Below, piece after piece: positions 51,269 through 60,175 of a DNA stretch of 64,000 nucleotides. The position numbers and the translations under genes were made by a program. The DNA comes from Roseiarcus sp963807735 (GTDB lineage: Bacteria; Pseudomonadota; Alphaproteobacteria; Rhizobiales; Beijerinckiaceae), in NCBI GenBank assembly GCA_963807735.1, contig CAWEDI010000024.1, positions 310,001-374,000 of the forward strand, given 5' to 3'. Position 1 is the first letter of the stretch. Each line of letters opens with the position of its first letter. The notes beneath the pieces are model-generated. The model made no database searches. It saw nothing but the letters and a program-made list of their open reading frames with translations, and was not told the origin of the DNA.

Positions 51269-52834
51269 TCAGGCGGGCGCGACGTAGGTGATCGTCGTCT
51301 GCGCGCCTGAGATGGCGGCGTGAAAGCCGGCCGCGTCATAGCCGCCCGTCAGATGCACGGCCGTTTCCGCACCGCCGTTGGAGAACATTAAGGCGCCGCC
51401 CGTTCCGCTGCTGTTGGGGACGAAGTCCTGATAGGTCCAGCTTGTCGTGTCGACGACGAGCGCGTCGTCGGCGGCGCCGTTGAGGGCGAAGCCGGAGATT
51501 GTGGCTGCGAAGTCCTGCACATCGTTCAGAGTGAGCGTGGGCTGGGCGCCGGCGGCCGCGGCGGCGAACGCGAAGGTCTGGCTCGAATCGACAGGCGCGG
51601 CGACGGTGATGGCGCCCGGATCGACTTCGATCGTTCCCGCCCCCGTGATCGCCTGGTCGAAGGTGAGCGACGGGTTGATGGTTGTCGGGCCGTCCCTGTA
51701 GACGACGTAGCTCTGCCCTACGTGCATAGTTCCGTCGTTGACGACCGCGACATCGAACGTCCCGGCGCCGTCTTCGAGAAGGGCGCCCGCATTGTCGAAG
51801 TAAGCGCCGGCGTCGGCTTGGTACGTTGTGCTGCTCGCACTGTCGGTCCAGGAAGCGCCCGCTAGATTGCGGATGAAGCATTGGCCGAGCAGGCCGAAGT
51901 AATCTGCGCTCACCTGATCTATGAGGCCGTAGACACCGCCAGCCGCCGTGAAGGCGCCCGAATTGGCCAGGCCCGTTTCGTCTTCCAGATAAAGGCTGAC
52001 TCCATGTTGGCTGACCGAGCCGGAGGTCTCGATCTGTCCTCGTCCGAGCGCGACTTGCATTTGAAAATAGGTGTTGTCGCCAGCGATCTGCAACGTCGCG
52101 TCGGCGAAATAGGCCCCGTTAAATTGAACGTCTGTCGAGGAGATTGATACGTCTCCGAGCAGGCGCGCGCGCGTGATAAAAAGATCCGCGCAGGAGACCG
52201 ACGCGCCGTCGAGAAGCGCGTGATCGGCGTTGAGCGTTCCCGCGCCTTCAATGGCGCCAAACAGCCGGGGCGCGTCAGTCTGGAAGGTGAGCTTCCCCTC
52301 GATGTCCAAGGTCCCGCGATTGTGGAACTTTGCGGCAATCGTGCTGTCGGCGCCGACGTCAAGCCTACCAAGGTTGACGAATCGCGACGCGCTCTCCCCC
52401 ATCATCCCGGCGCCTTCAGCCATTGTCCACGTCCCGCCGGGGACGTTGCGAACGGCGACCAAGTCGTCGGAGGACACGCCGAGATCAAGCACGCCGCCGT
52501 TTTGCGTCACGTTGCCCGCATTGACGAAATTCGCCGTATCGCGGAGCGTCAGGCCGTCGTCGATTTCGAGGCTGCCGCGCGACAAAAGGCGGCCCTTCGA
52601 CGCAATGGCGTCGTCACCCAGCACATCGTCGCCGAGCAGGAGCAGGCGCGAAAGGGGGGCGATATCGAAAATCGCGTCGTCGGCGTCAATATTGTCGGGG
52701 TAGACCGTATAGCTCGTAATTTCGACCGTTCCCGTGATCGCGTGCGCGCCTTTGGCCAACTCGTTCTCCCCAAAGTTGCTTAAGGTTCTGAAATAAATGC
52801 GGCCGAAACTAGGAACGAAAAGCAACGCCGTCAA
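51269..52834 (-). CDS. Beta-strand-repeat surface-type protein, start probably lost
   Basis: A 521-residue protein of short Asn/Gly/Asp-rich strands (NAGNVTQNGGVLDL, FHNRGTLDIEG, FVNLGRLDVGADST), the composition of filamentous or passenger beta-helix regions. The final 20 residues (FHAAISGAQTTITYVAPA) recur in a duplicate remnant next door. There is no signal peptide, and the only available starts are TTG/GTG codons with no clear ribosome site; the first ATG falls about 140 residues in. The upstream sequence is the remnant of another gene copy, so the true 5' end was probably deleted. Expression and export are doubtful. Confidence 0.6.
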   Translation of the reverse strand: MTALLFVPSFGRIYFRTLSNFGENELAKGAHAITGTVEITSYTVYPDNIDADDAIFDIAPLSRLLLLGDDVLGDDAIASKGRLLSRGSLEIDDGLTLRDTANFVNAGNVTQNGGVLDLGVSSDDLVAVRNVPGGTWTMAEGAGMMGESASRFVNLGRLDVGADSTIAAKFHNRGTLDIEGKLTFQTDAPRLFGAIEGAGTLNADHALLDGASVSCADLFITRARLLGDVSISSTDVQFNGAYFADATLQIAGDNTYFQMQVALGRGQIETSGSVSQHGVSLYLEDETGLANSGAFTAAGGVYGLIDQVSADYFGLLGQCFIRNLAGASWTDSASSTTYQADAGAYFDNAGALLEDGAGTFDVAVVNDGTMHVGQSYVVYRDGPTTINPSLTFDQAITGAGTIEVDPGAITVAAPVDSSQTFAFAAAAAGAQPTLTLNDVQDFAATISGFALNGAADDALVVDTTSWTYQDFVPNSSGTGGALMFSNGGAETAVHLTGGYDAAGFHAAISGAQTTITYVAPA

Positions 52835-52876
52835 TGGCCGACCCGCCGCCCGTTCGGAAAACCGGGCCGCCTCATG

Positions 52877-53030
52877 ATTCCGCGCGGCCTCAATCTGCTC
52901 CGGTCGGCAGGCGGCGTGAGGTATGCGCCGCGGATGCGGTGAGGGGCGTCAGGCGGGCGCGACGTAGGTGACGGTCGTCTGCGCCCCGGAAACGGCGGCG
53001 TGGAAACCGGAGGCGACGTAAATCCCGACG
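52877..53030. repeat. Remnant of a duplicated gene pair (AapJ 3' end and beta-strand protein 3' end)
   Basis: This stretch repeats 51200-51350 imperfectly, at a distance of about 1.68 kb. The plus strand reads IPRGLNLLRSAGGVRYAPRMR-stop, like the AapJ end IPRGLNQLWSAGGVMYAPPMR-stop. The minus strand reads SGFHAAVSGAQTTVTYVAPA-stop, like the end of the beta-strand protein. So the gene pair was once tandemly duplicated and most of one copy was deleted. Confidence 0.8.
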
Positions 53031-53159
53031 AGTTGGGCGGGGGTCGGCGCTCTTTACGTTGCGCATCATACACAAGCGCGAGAATTCGTCCAAATCCAGC
53101 CGCCTTTCGTCCCCTGGCCAGCCGTGGTAAGCGCCCCGATCGCCAGCCCAAGGTGAGCC

Positions 53160-54452
53160 ATGAACGCAGCCGCCCCGATCCGCTCCAACTCCTTCTTCTC
53201 CGCCGACCTCGCCGCCGCCGATCCCGAGATCGCCCGCGCGATCGCGCTCGAACTCGGCCGCCAACGCGACGAGATCGAGCTGATCGCCTCGGAGAACATC
53301 GTCTCCAAGGCGGTGCTGGAGGCGCAGGGCTCGGTGATGACGAACAAATACGCCGAAGGCTATCCGGGCCGGCGCTATTACGGCGGCTGCCAGTTCGTCG
53401 ACATCGCCGAGACGCTCGCCATCGAGCGCGCCTGCAAGCTGTTTCAGACCAAGTTCGCCAACGTGCAGCCGAACTCCGGCAGCCAGGCGAACCAGGCGGT
53501 GTTCATGGCGCTGATGCAGCCGGGCGACACGTTCATGGGGCTCGATCTCGCCGCGGGCGGCCACCTCACCCACGGCTCCCCGGTCAATATGTCCGGCAAG
53601 TGGTTCAAGTGCGTGTCCTACGGCGTCGACCGCGCGACGCAGCGCATCGACATGGACGCCGTCGCCAAGCTCGCGCGCGAGCATAAGCCCAAGGTGATCG
53701 TCGCCGGCGGCTCGGCCTATGCGCGCTTCTGGGATTTCGAGCGCTTCCGCGCCATCGCCGACGAGGTCGGAGCCTACTTCATGTGCGACATCGCTCATTT
53801 CGCCGGGCTGGTGGCGGGCGGCGCGCATCCCTCGCCGTTCCCCTTCGCCCATGTCGCCACCACCACGACCCACAAGACCCTGCGCGGACCGCGCGGCGGC
53901 ATGATCCTCACCAACGACGACGACCTCGCCAAGAAGTTCAATTCGGCCGTGTTCCCCGGCCTGCAGGGCGGCCCGCTGATGCACGTGATCGCCGCCAAGG
54001 CGGTGGCGTTTCACGAGGCGCTGACGCCGGAGTTCCGCAACTACGCGCACGCCGTCGTCGCCAACGCCAAGGCGATGGCCGAGAAAATCCTTGCCGGCGG
54101 ATACAAGCTTGTCACCGGCGGCACCGATAACCACCTGATGCTGGTCAACCTGACCCCGAAGAAGCTGACCGGCAAGGCGGCGGAAGCGGCGTTGGGCCGC
54201 GCCCACATCACCTGCAACAAGAACGGCATCCCGTTCGATCCCGAAAAGCCGATGGTCACGTCGGGCGTACGGCTCGGCTCGCCGGCCGCGACGTCACGCG
54301 GCTTCGGGACCGCGGAGTTCGCCAAGGTCGGCGATCTCGTAGTCGAGACGCTCGACGGCTTGGCGGCGCACGGCGAATCGGGCAACGCTGCGGTAGAAGC
54401 CCGCGTGCGTGAGAGCGTCGCCGAGCTGACGCGCCGATTCCCGATCTACTGA
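53160..54452 (+). CDS. glyA: Serine hydroxymethyltransferase
   Basis: A 430-residue PLP enzyme that interconverts serine and glycine with tetrahydrofolate. Landmarks are IELIASENIVSKAVLEAQGS, YPGRRYYGGC, PNSGSQANQAVF, HLTHGSPVNMSG, CDIAHFAGLVAGG and the PLP Lys in TTTTHKTLRGPRGGMIL. Full length. It leads the glyA-nrdR-ribD run. No glycine riboswitch was recognised in the 130 bases upstream. Confidence 0.97.
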   Translation: MNAAAPIRSNSFFSADLAAADPEIARAIALELGRQRDEIELIASENIVSKAVLEAQGSVMTNKYAEGYPGRRYYGGCQFVDIAETLAIERACKLFQTKFANVQPNSGSQANQAVFMALMQPGDTFMGLDLAAGGHLTHGSPVNMSGKWFKCVSYGVDRATQRIDMDAVAKLAREHKPKVIVAGGSAYARFWDFERFRAIADEVGAYFMCDIAHFAGLVAGGAHPSPFPFAHVATTTTHKTLRGPRGGMILTNDDDLAKKFNSAVFPGLQGGPLMHVIAAKAVAFHEALTPEFRNYAHAVVANAKAMAEKILAGGYKLVTGGTDNHLMLVNLTPKKLTGKAAEAALGRAHITCNKNGIPFDPEKPMVTSGVRLGSPAATSRGFGTAEFAKVGDLVVETLDGLAAHGESGNAAVEARVRESVAELTRRFPIY

Positions 54453-54482
54453 CGCTCGGGGGCGGCGCATGAGGAGCCATCC

Positions 54483-54953
54483 ATGCGCTGTCCCTATTGC
54501 GGCGGCCTCGACACCCAGGTGAAGGATTCGCGGCCGACGGAGGATAACGCCTCGATCCGCCGCCGCCGCTCCTGTCCCGATTGCGGCGGCCGCTTCACCA
54601 CCTTCGAGCGCGTGCAGCTGCGCGAGCTGACGGTGGTTAAGAAAAACGGCCGTCGCGCGCCGTTCGACCGCGACAAGCTGCAACGTTCGGTCGAGGTGGC
54701 GCTGCGCAAGCGCGACGTCGCGCCGGAGCGGGTCGAGCGCATGATCAACGGCGTCGTGCGTCAGCTCGAAGCGCAGGGCGACGTTGACATCCCGACCGAT
54801 CGCATCGGCGAACTGGTGATGGAGGGGCTGAAGACCCTCGACAGCATCGCCTATGTGCGTTTCGCCTCGGTCTATCGCAATTTCCGCGAGGCGCGCGATT
54901 TCAACGCCATCGTCGGCGAGCTCGAAGGCGAACCTGAGCCGGTCCCGAAATGA
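54483..54953 (+). CDS. nrdR: Transcriptional regulator NrdR
   Basis: A 156-residue repressor of ribonucleotide reductase genes. An N-terminal zinc ribbon (MRCPYCGGLDTQVKDSR and CPDCGGRFTTFER) is followed by the ATP-cone domain (VVKKNGRRAPFDRDKLQRSVEVALRKRDV) and a conserved end (VRFASVYRNFREARDF). Its gene overlaps ribD by ATGA. Confidence 0.96.
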   Translation: MRCPYCGGLDTQVKDSRPTEDNASIRRRRSCPDCGGRFTTFERVQLRELTVVKKNGRRAPFDRDKLQRSVEVALRKRDVAPERVERMINGVVRQLEAQGDVDIPTDRIGELVMEGLKTLDSIAYVRFASVYRNFREARDFNAIVGELEGEPEPVPK

Positions 54954-56059
54954 GCGACGACGCCCGCTTCATGGCCGCCGCGCTGGCGCTCGGGCGCCGC
55001 CATCTCGGGCTGACGGCCCCCAACCCGAGCGTCGGCGCGCTGATCGTGCGCGACGGCCGCGTGGTCGGCGCCGGCGCCACGGCGTCGGGCGGACGGCCGC
55101 ATGGCGAGACGATCGCGCTCGCGGAAGCGGGCGCGCTGGCGCGCGGCGCGACGGTCTACGTCACCCTGGAGCCCTGTTCGCATCACGGCCGTACGCCGCC
55201 GTGCGCGGAGGCGCTGATCGCCGCGGGCGTCGGCCGCGTGGTCTGCGCCCTGGTGGACCCCGATGCGCGGGTCGCCGGGCGCGGGATCGCGTTGCTGCGC
55301 GCGGCGGGGATCGAGGTTGCGGTGGGGATCGGCGCGGACGCAGCCAGGATCGACCATCTCGGCCACATCCTGCGGGTCACCGAAGGCCGGCCGATGGTGA
55401 CGCTGAAGATCGCCCGCACGGCGGACGGCTACGCGGCGGGCGACGAGCACGATTCCCGCCTCGCCATCACCGGCGAGATCGCCAACCGCCGCACCCATAC
55501 GCTGCGCTCCCTCCACGACGCGCTGATGATCGGCGTCGGCACGGCGCTCGGCGACGATCCGCTGCTGACCGTGCGCCAGAACGGGCTCGATCAGCCCGCC
55601 TTGCGGGTCGTGCTCGATAGCCACGCGCGCTTGCCCCTCGGCTCCCGGCTGGTTGCGACGATCCCGTCGGCGCCGACCCTGGTTATCGCGGGCGCGGAGG
55701 CGCCGGCTCGCAACGAAGACGAGTTGCGGGCGCGCGGCGTGGAGGTCGAGCGGGTGAACACGCGCGAAGACGGGCGCCTCGACCTCAACGCCGCGCTGGC
55801 GGCGCTGGCGCGGCGCGGCGTGACGCGGGTGCTCAGCGAAGGCGGCCCGACAGTGGGCTCCGCGCTGATCCGGACGGGGCTGGTCGACGAGGTGATCCTG
55901 CTGACGGCGCAGAAGCCGCTCGGGCGTCCCGGACGCCCGGCGCTGACGGCGGACGCGCTGGCGACGTTGGCGGACCCGAGCCGATATGGCGAGGCGCCTG
56001 GCGAGACTTATGGCCCCGACGCCTTGCGGCGCTGGCGGCGGCGGACAGCTGCGCCTTGA
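54950..56059 (+). CDS. ribD: Bifunctional riboflavin deaminase/reductase
   Basis: A 369-residue enzyme for two early steps of riboflavin synthesis. The deaminase half has HGETIAL and PCSHHGRTPPCAEAL with His and Cys zinc ligands. The reductase half begins near PMVTLKIARTADGYAAG, with GVGTALGDDPLLTVR and VLSEGGPTVGSALIR. It is coupled to nrdR and overlaps the MFS gene at its stop. Confidence 0.95.
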   Translation: MSDDARFMAAALALGRRHLGLTAPNPSVGALIVRDGRVVGAGATASGGRPHGETIALAEAGALARGATVYVTLEPCSHHGRTPPCAEALIAAGVGRVVCALVDPDARVAGRGIALLRAAGIEVAVGIGADAARIDHLGHILRVTEGRPMVTLKIARTADGYAAGDEHDSRLAITGEIANRRTHTLRSLHDALMIGVGTALGDDPLLTVRQNGLDQPALRVVLDSHARLPLGSRLVATIPSAPTLVIAGAEAPARNEDELRARGVEVERVNTREDGRLDLNAALAALARRGVTRVLSEGGPTVGSALIRTGLVDEVILLTAQKPLGRPGRPALTADALATLADPSRYGEAPGETYGPDALRRWRRRTAAP

Positions 56060-57309
56060 GCCGCCGCGCGAGGTGGCTGGGCGGCATCAGCGAGGCGTTC
56101 GCCGACCCCAACTTCCGCATCTATTCCGTCGGCTCGCTGATTTCCTGGATCACCTATTTCATCCAGGAGATCGCGTTTTCCTGGGCCGCCTGGGAGGCGA
56201 CGCACTCGCCCGCCTGGCTCTCGGCGATCGCGCTTCTGACGACGGGAACGATGATTGCGCTGGCGCCGCTCGGCGGCGCGCTGGCCGATCGCCACGACCG
56301 CTTTCGGCTGGCGCTGGCGGCCTATGCTTGCGACGCGGGGAAAGCTTGCGTGCTCGCGGTGCTGGCTTACGCGCACGCGCTGAGCCTGCCAGTGATTTGC
56401 GTCGCCGCGGCGCTGCACGGCGTGATCCACAGCTTCAGCATCCCGGCGTCCTACGGCATGATGCCGCGCTTCGTGGCGCCGCGGCGCCTCGCATCGGCTA
56501 TCGGAGTCAACGCCGCCTACACCCAGTTCGCCGTGTTCGCGGGGCCGGCGATCGCGGGGTGGATTCTGACGCATGGCGGCGTCGCGACGGCGTTCGCGGC
56601 CAATGTCGTGGGATATGCGATCTACTTCGTCACGGCCGGTTTGCTGCGGACGCCGAAAGGCTATGTTCAACCTAAGCCGCCGCGGCGCTCCCTCGGCGCG
56701 GACGTCGCCGTCGGCGTCGTCTATGTTTGGCGCCATCAGGGCTTGCGTTCGCTGCTGGCGCTCGGGCTCGCTAGCGACGCGGTCTCGGCGGCGCTGTACA
56801 AGCTGACGCCGGCTTACGCCGCTTTGGTATTTCACGGCGGCCCCGGAGTCGTTGCGCTGTTTTATGGCGCGGCGGGCATCGGCGCGACGATCGCGGCGCT
56901 GGGCATAGCGCGCGGCGGGCTGGCGAGCGCGACGCCGGATCGGGTTTTGTGGGCCGGCCTCGGCGTCGCGGTCGCGGTGGCGTTGTTCGCATCGGCGCCT
57001 TCGTTGAGCTTCGCGGCGCCGGCGATGCTGCTGTTCGGCGCCTCGGCCGAGACTCGGCGAACGGGCGCGGTCGCCCTGATGCAAGCCGCCGTTGACGACG
57101 CCCAGCGCGGCCGCGTCATGTCGACGCTGTTTCTCCTCACCCAGATCGCCGGAGGGCTCGGGACGTTGGCGCTCGGCGGCGCGGCCGGGGCGTTGGGCTT
57201 GCGGGCGCCATTGATCGCCGCGGTCGCCTCGCTGTTGGGGATCTGGCTGTGGGTCTACGGGCGCCGCGGGCCGATCTCCGCCGCTTTCGTGGCGCGCGCG
57301 CTCCCGTGA
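56056..57309 (+). CDS. MFS transporter (EntS-like)
   Basis: A 417-residue membrane protein with about 12 hydrophobic segments. The opening AFADPNFRIYSVGSLISWITYFIQEIAFSW and the cytoplasmic loop GGALADRHDRFRLAL place it in the transmembrane secretion effector (MFS_3/EntS) branch that exports siderophores or drugs. The start is a TTG overlapping the ribD stop. It is coupled at its end (GTGA) to the OppA-like gene, an unusual partner for an exporter. Confidence 0.85.
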   Translation: MSRRARWLGGISEAFADPNFRIYSVGSLISWITYFIQEIAFSWAAWEATHSPAWLSAIALLTTGTMIALAPLGGALADRHDRFRLALAAYACDAGKACVLAVLAYAHALSLPVICVAAALHGVIHSFSIPASYGMMPRFVAPRRLASAIGVNAAYTQFAVFAGPAIAGWILTHGGVATAFAANVVGYAIYFVTAGLLRTPKGYVQPKPPRRSLGADVAVGVVYVWRHQGLRSLLALGLASDAVSAALYKLTPAYAALVFHGGPGVVALFYGAAGIGATIAALGIARGGLASATPDRVLWAGLGVAVAVALFASAPSLSFAAPAMLLFGASAETRRTGAVALMQAAVDDAQRGRVMSTLFLLTQIAGGLGTLALGGAAGALGLRAPLIAAVASLLGIWLWVYGRRGPISAAFVARALP

Positions 57310-58868
57310 GGCGAATAGCGCTGGCGTTGTTGATGATGCTGCCGACGCTCGCGCAGGCCAATGTCTACCGTCGCGGCGAGCCGGGCGAGCCGGAAACGCT
57401 CGACCCGCAGAAATCGCAGACCGTCGTCGAAGCCGACATCGTCTACGATCTGTTTGAAGGGCTGCTGACCTACGACGCCGCGGGCCAGCTAGTTCCCGGC
57501 GTCGCGTTGAAATGGACAATCAGCGACGACGGGCTGACCTACGATTTCGATCTGCGCGAGGAGAGTTGGTCGAACGGTGACGCGCTGACGGCGGAGGATT
57601 TCGTCTTCTCGTTTCGCCGCTTGCTCGATCCCGCGACGGCCGCGCCTTATGCGAGCCTGTTCTACGTCGTTAAGAACGGCGAGGCGGTCAATCGCGGGCG
57701 CGCGAGCGCAGAGACGCTCGGCGTACGGGCATTGGCGCCGCATCGCCTGGAGATTACGCTGGCGCGGCCGACGCCGTATTTCCTCGGGCTGCTGGCGCAT
57801 CAGACGGCGGCGCCGCTCGATCGCAAGGCGGTCGAAACGTACGGCCGCGACTTCGCCAAGCCGGGCAAGCTCGTCAGCAACGGCGCCTATACGCTCGTCG
57901 CCTATACGCCAAACGATCGGCTGACGCTGGCGGCCAACCCCAACTTTCCCGATGCGGCGAACGTGAAGATCGCGCGCGAAGAGATTTTGCCGCTCGAAGA
58001 TCGCGCCGCCGCGGTGCGGCGGTTCGAGGCCGGCGAGATCGACTCCTACGCCGACGCGCCGAGCGATCAGATCGCCTATCTCAAACAACGGTTTCCCGAC
58101 GAGCTCAAATTGAGCGCGAGCCTCGGGACCTACTACTACGCCTTCAACACCAAGAAGCCGCCGTTCGACGACGTGCGCGTGCGGCGCGCGCTGTCGATGA
58201 CGATCGACCGCGAATTCCTGGCGCAGACGATCTGGGGCGGCTCGATGCTGCCGGCCTACGCGCTGGTTCCTCCCGGCGTCGCCGGCGCCGAGGCGGTCAA
58301 GGCGGATTTCGCCGATCTCGCGCCGATTGACGCCGAGACGCAGGCGCTGAAGCTGTTGGGGGACGCCGGCTATGGACCCGGCGGCAAGACGCTCAATGTC
58401 GAAATCCGTTACAACTCCAGCGAAAATCATCTCGCGACCGCCATCGCCGTCGCCGACATGTGGCGCCCGCTCAACGTGACGACGAGCTTCGTCAACACCG
58501 ACGCCAAGACGCATTTCGCCTATTTGCGCGATCATGGCGATTTCGAGGTCGCCCGCGCCGGCTGGCTCGCCGACTACTCCGATCCGCAAAACTTCCTGGC
58601 GCTGTGCGAAAGCGACAACGCGGCGCTCAACTATTCGCGCTGGTCGAACCCGGAGTACGACGCCTTGCTGAAGCAGGCGGACGGCGAGCGCGACACGAAG
58701 CGTCGCGCCGATCTGCTCGCGCAAGCCGAGACGCTGTTGCTTGCCGAGCAACCGATCGCGCCGCTGATGTTTCAGGAGTCGAAGAACCTCGTGTCGAAGC
58801 GGGTGCTGGGATGGCGGGCGAACACGCTGGATCGCCATCTGACGCGATATCTGTCGCTGAAGCCGTGA
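57306..58868 (+). CDS. Peptide ABC transporter substrate-binding protein (OppA family)
   Basis: A 520-residue periplasmic protein of the SBP_bac_5 family. A signal peptide (RIALALLMMLPTLAQA) precedes GEPETLDPQKSQTVVEADIVYDLFEGLLTYD, the family's opening, and the domain ends with YSRWSNPEYDALLKQA and QPIAPLMFQESKNLV. It binds oligopeptides or similar solutes. Its permease and ATPase genes are not adjacent. GTG start chosen for overlap with the MFS stop. Confidence 0.9.
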   Translation: MRRIALALLMMLPTLAQANVYRRGEPGEPETLDPQKSQTVVEADIVYDLFEGLLTYDAAGQLVPGVALKWTISDDGLTYDFDLREESWSNGDALTAEDFVFSFRRLLDPATAAPYASLFYVVKNGEAVNRGRASAETLGVRALAPHRLEITLARPTPYFLGLLAHQTAAPLDRKAVETYGRDFAKPGKLVSNGAYTLVAYTPNDRLTLAANPNFPDAANVKIAREEILPLEDRAAAVRRFEAGEIDSYADAPSDQIAYLKQRFPDELKLSASLGTYYYAFNTKKPPFDDVRVRRALSMTIDREFLAQTIWGGSMLPAYALVPPGVAGAEAVKADFADLAPIDAETQALKLLGDAGYGPGGKTLNVEIRYNSSENHLATAIAVADMWRPLNVTTSFVNTDAKTHFAYLRDHGDFEVARAGWLADYSDPQNFLALCESDNAALNYSRWSNPEYDALLKQADGERDTKRRADLLAQAETLLLAEQPIAPLMFQESKNLVSKRVLGWRANTLDRHLTRYLSLKP

Positions 58869-58873
58869 ATCCC

Positions 58874-58990
58874 CCGCCATCATGGCCGGGCTTGTCCCGG
58901 CCATCCACGCGGCGCCGATGCATATAAGGTCCCAAGCTTAGCTGAACGTCCCGACGTGGATGCCCGCGACAACCGCGGGCATGACGGCGG
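58874..58990. repeat. Intergenic palindromic repeat, family 1
   Basis: Two hairpins face each other. The left one, GGCCGGG-CTTGT-CCCGGCC, is flanked by CCGCCATCAT and CCATCCACG. The right one, TGCCCGCG-ACAAC-CGCGGGCA, is flanked by CGTGGA and TGACGGCGG. The outer parts also pair with each other. This is the form of the REP-like palindromes common between genes in Hyphomicrobiales, and it may also end the oppA-like transcript. Confidence 0.7.
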
Positions 58991-59059
58991 TGGGCCTTGA
59001 AGCTCTCATTAAAAACAACCTACAACTAGCTAGAGCGAGTCCCGATCAAGTTGAATCAC

Positions 59060-59166
59060 TGTCATGGCGAGCGAAGCGAAGCCATCCACGTTTCCACCAA
59101 ACCAGGCCTAGCCGATTAGCCTGCGATCTCGGCGCGCTGGATTGCTTCGCTTCGCTCGCAATGACG
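59060..59166. repeat. Intergenic palindromic repeat, family 2
   Basis: GTCATGGCGAGCGAAGCGAA and GCCATCCACG at 59060-59090 pair with TGGATTGCTTCGCTTCGCTC and GCAATGACG at 59138-59166. This forms a long imperfect stem over a ~47-base centre. It is a different sequence family from the neighbour at 58874-58990. Confidence 0.7.
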
Positions 59167-59195
59167 AAGCCGATTCAATTTGTTGGGGAAGCGCT

Positions 59196-59756
59196 CTACG
59201 CCGGCGGCGGCGACCAGGCGGGCGGTTCGACGCCGAACTGCTCGGAGTATTCTTTGTTCAAACGAGGCCAATCGAACTTCATCGCCTCGCCGCCGACGAT
59301 ACGACCGATCGGTTGACCGCCGACTAAGCGATCCAGCACGTCGAGGCAGATGTGCCAGCCGGCCGCGCCCATCGCGACATAGCGGCGATCGATGCTATGC
59401 CATAGCGTCAGGCGCGTGCCGCCGTCGACAGGCGTCAGCTCCCAGCGAATATCATTGCCGCCCCATTCGTATTCGAGCAGATGCGGCGCGTCGGCCCGTT
59501 TTACAACCGTTTCCGTGGTCTGTTGCTGGGGCGCCCCGACCGTGACGAGATTCACCTTTGCGCCCGCTACGCCGAGACTCCGATCCGCGTCGAACGGCGC
59601 CCACTGGCTCAGCTGCGCCGGGTCGACGAGCGCCTGCCAGACTTTGTCCGGCGCGTGGCGCAGTTGTCTGACCAGCACGAGCCTCCACTTGTCGCCGTCC
59701 TTGCGCACCTCGGCGCCGCTGGCGGGACCTGGGGCATATTGATCGCGGTCGCTCAT
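59196..59756 (-). CDS. SRPBCC (AHSA1-type) protein
   Basis: A 186-residue START-like protein. The domain runs from RLVLVRQLRHAPDKVWQALVDPAQLSQWAPF through LLEYEWGGNDIRWELTPVDGGTRLTLWHSI. The ATG overlaps the stop of the ArsR gene, so the two are coupled. It is the single-domain counterpart of the double-domain protein at 45.7-46.6 kb. Ligand unknown. Confidence 0.87.
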   Translation of the reverse strand: MSDRDQYAPGPASGAEVRKDGDKWRLVLVRQLRHAPDKVWQALVDPAQLSQWAPFDADRSLGVAGAKVNLVTVGAPQQQTTETVVKRADAPHLLEYEWGGNDIRWELTPVDGGTRLTLWHSIDRRYVAMGAAGWHICLDVLDRLVGGQPIGRIVGGEAMKFDWPRLNKEYSEQFGVEPPAWSPPPA

Positions 59757-60091
59757 TTCCTGGTCTTCCTCTTGGTTGGCGTTTGCGGATAAAGCCGGTC
59801 GAGGTGGCTTTCGAGTTTGTCGACATGCGCCGACCACAGAAGGCGGAATGGCGCGAGCCACGCGTCGATCTCCTGCAAGGGTTGTGGGTTCAGGCGATAG
59901 AGCCGGCGCTGGCCGTCGACGCTGCACTCGACAAAGCCGGCGTCGCGCAGCACCCGCAAATGCTTCGACACGCTCGGTTGCGGCAGGCGCAGCCGCCGCT
60001 CAATGTCGCCGACCGACTGCTCGTGCGCCATCAGCAGACCCAGTATCGCGCGGCGGTTCGGTTCTGCGATGATTTCGAAGGCGGTTTCCAT
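59753..60091 (-). CDS. ArsR-family regulator
   Basis: A 112-residue winged-helix protein: AFEIIAEPNRRAILGLLMAHEQSVGDIERRLRLPQPSVSKHLRVLRDAGFV is the DNA-binding domain, followed by RRLYRLNPQPLQEIDAWL. There are no metal-binding Cys residues. It heads a two-gene operon with the SRPBCC gene. AT-rich sequence with TATATGCC/GGCATATA just upstream (60098-60118) could hold its promoter and an operator-like inverted repeat. Confidence 0.9.
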   Translation of the reverse strand: METAFEIIAEPNRRAILGLLMAHEQSVGDIERRLRLPQPSVSKHLRVLRDAGFVECSVDGQRRLYRLNPQPLQEIDAWLAPFRLLWSAHVDKLESHLDRLYPQTPTKRKTRK

Positions 60092-60097
60092 GTCGCC

Positions 60098-60118
60098 ATA
60101 TATGCCGTCATAGGCATA
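60098..60118. promoter_or_regulatory. AT-rich inverted repeat upstream of ArsR gene
   Basis: TATATGCC-GTCAT-AGGCATATA: the arms TATATGCC and GGCATATA are exact complements around a short centre, 7-27 bases from the ArsR start. This is the usual position and form of an autoregulatory ArsR operator. Confidence 0.55.
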
Positions 60119-60175
60119 TACGTGTCAAGGAATATATAGCTCCCGAAAACAACTCGCGCTGAGGACGCCGCCCGC

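Noticed and set aside
53031..53159. Glycine riboswitch before glyA
   Set aside because: No conserved glycine-aptamer core could be found in the upstream region.
56008..57519. Open frame of 503 codons on the minus strand
   Set aside because: It is antisense to the MFS gene, with very high Arg content and no recognisable motif.
57489..58904. Open frame of 471 codons on the minus strand
   Set aside because: It is antisense to the OppA-like gene, without a start signal or domain.
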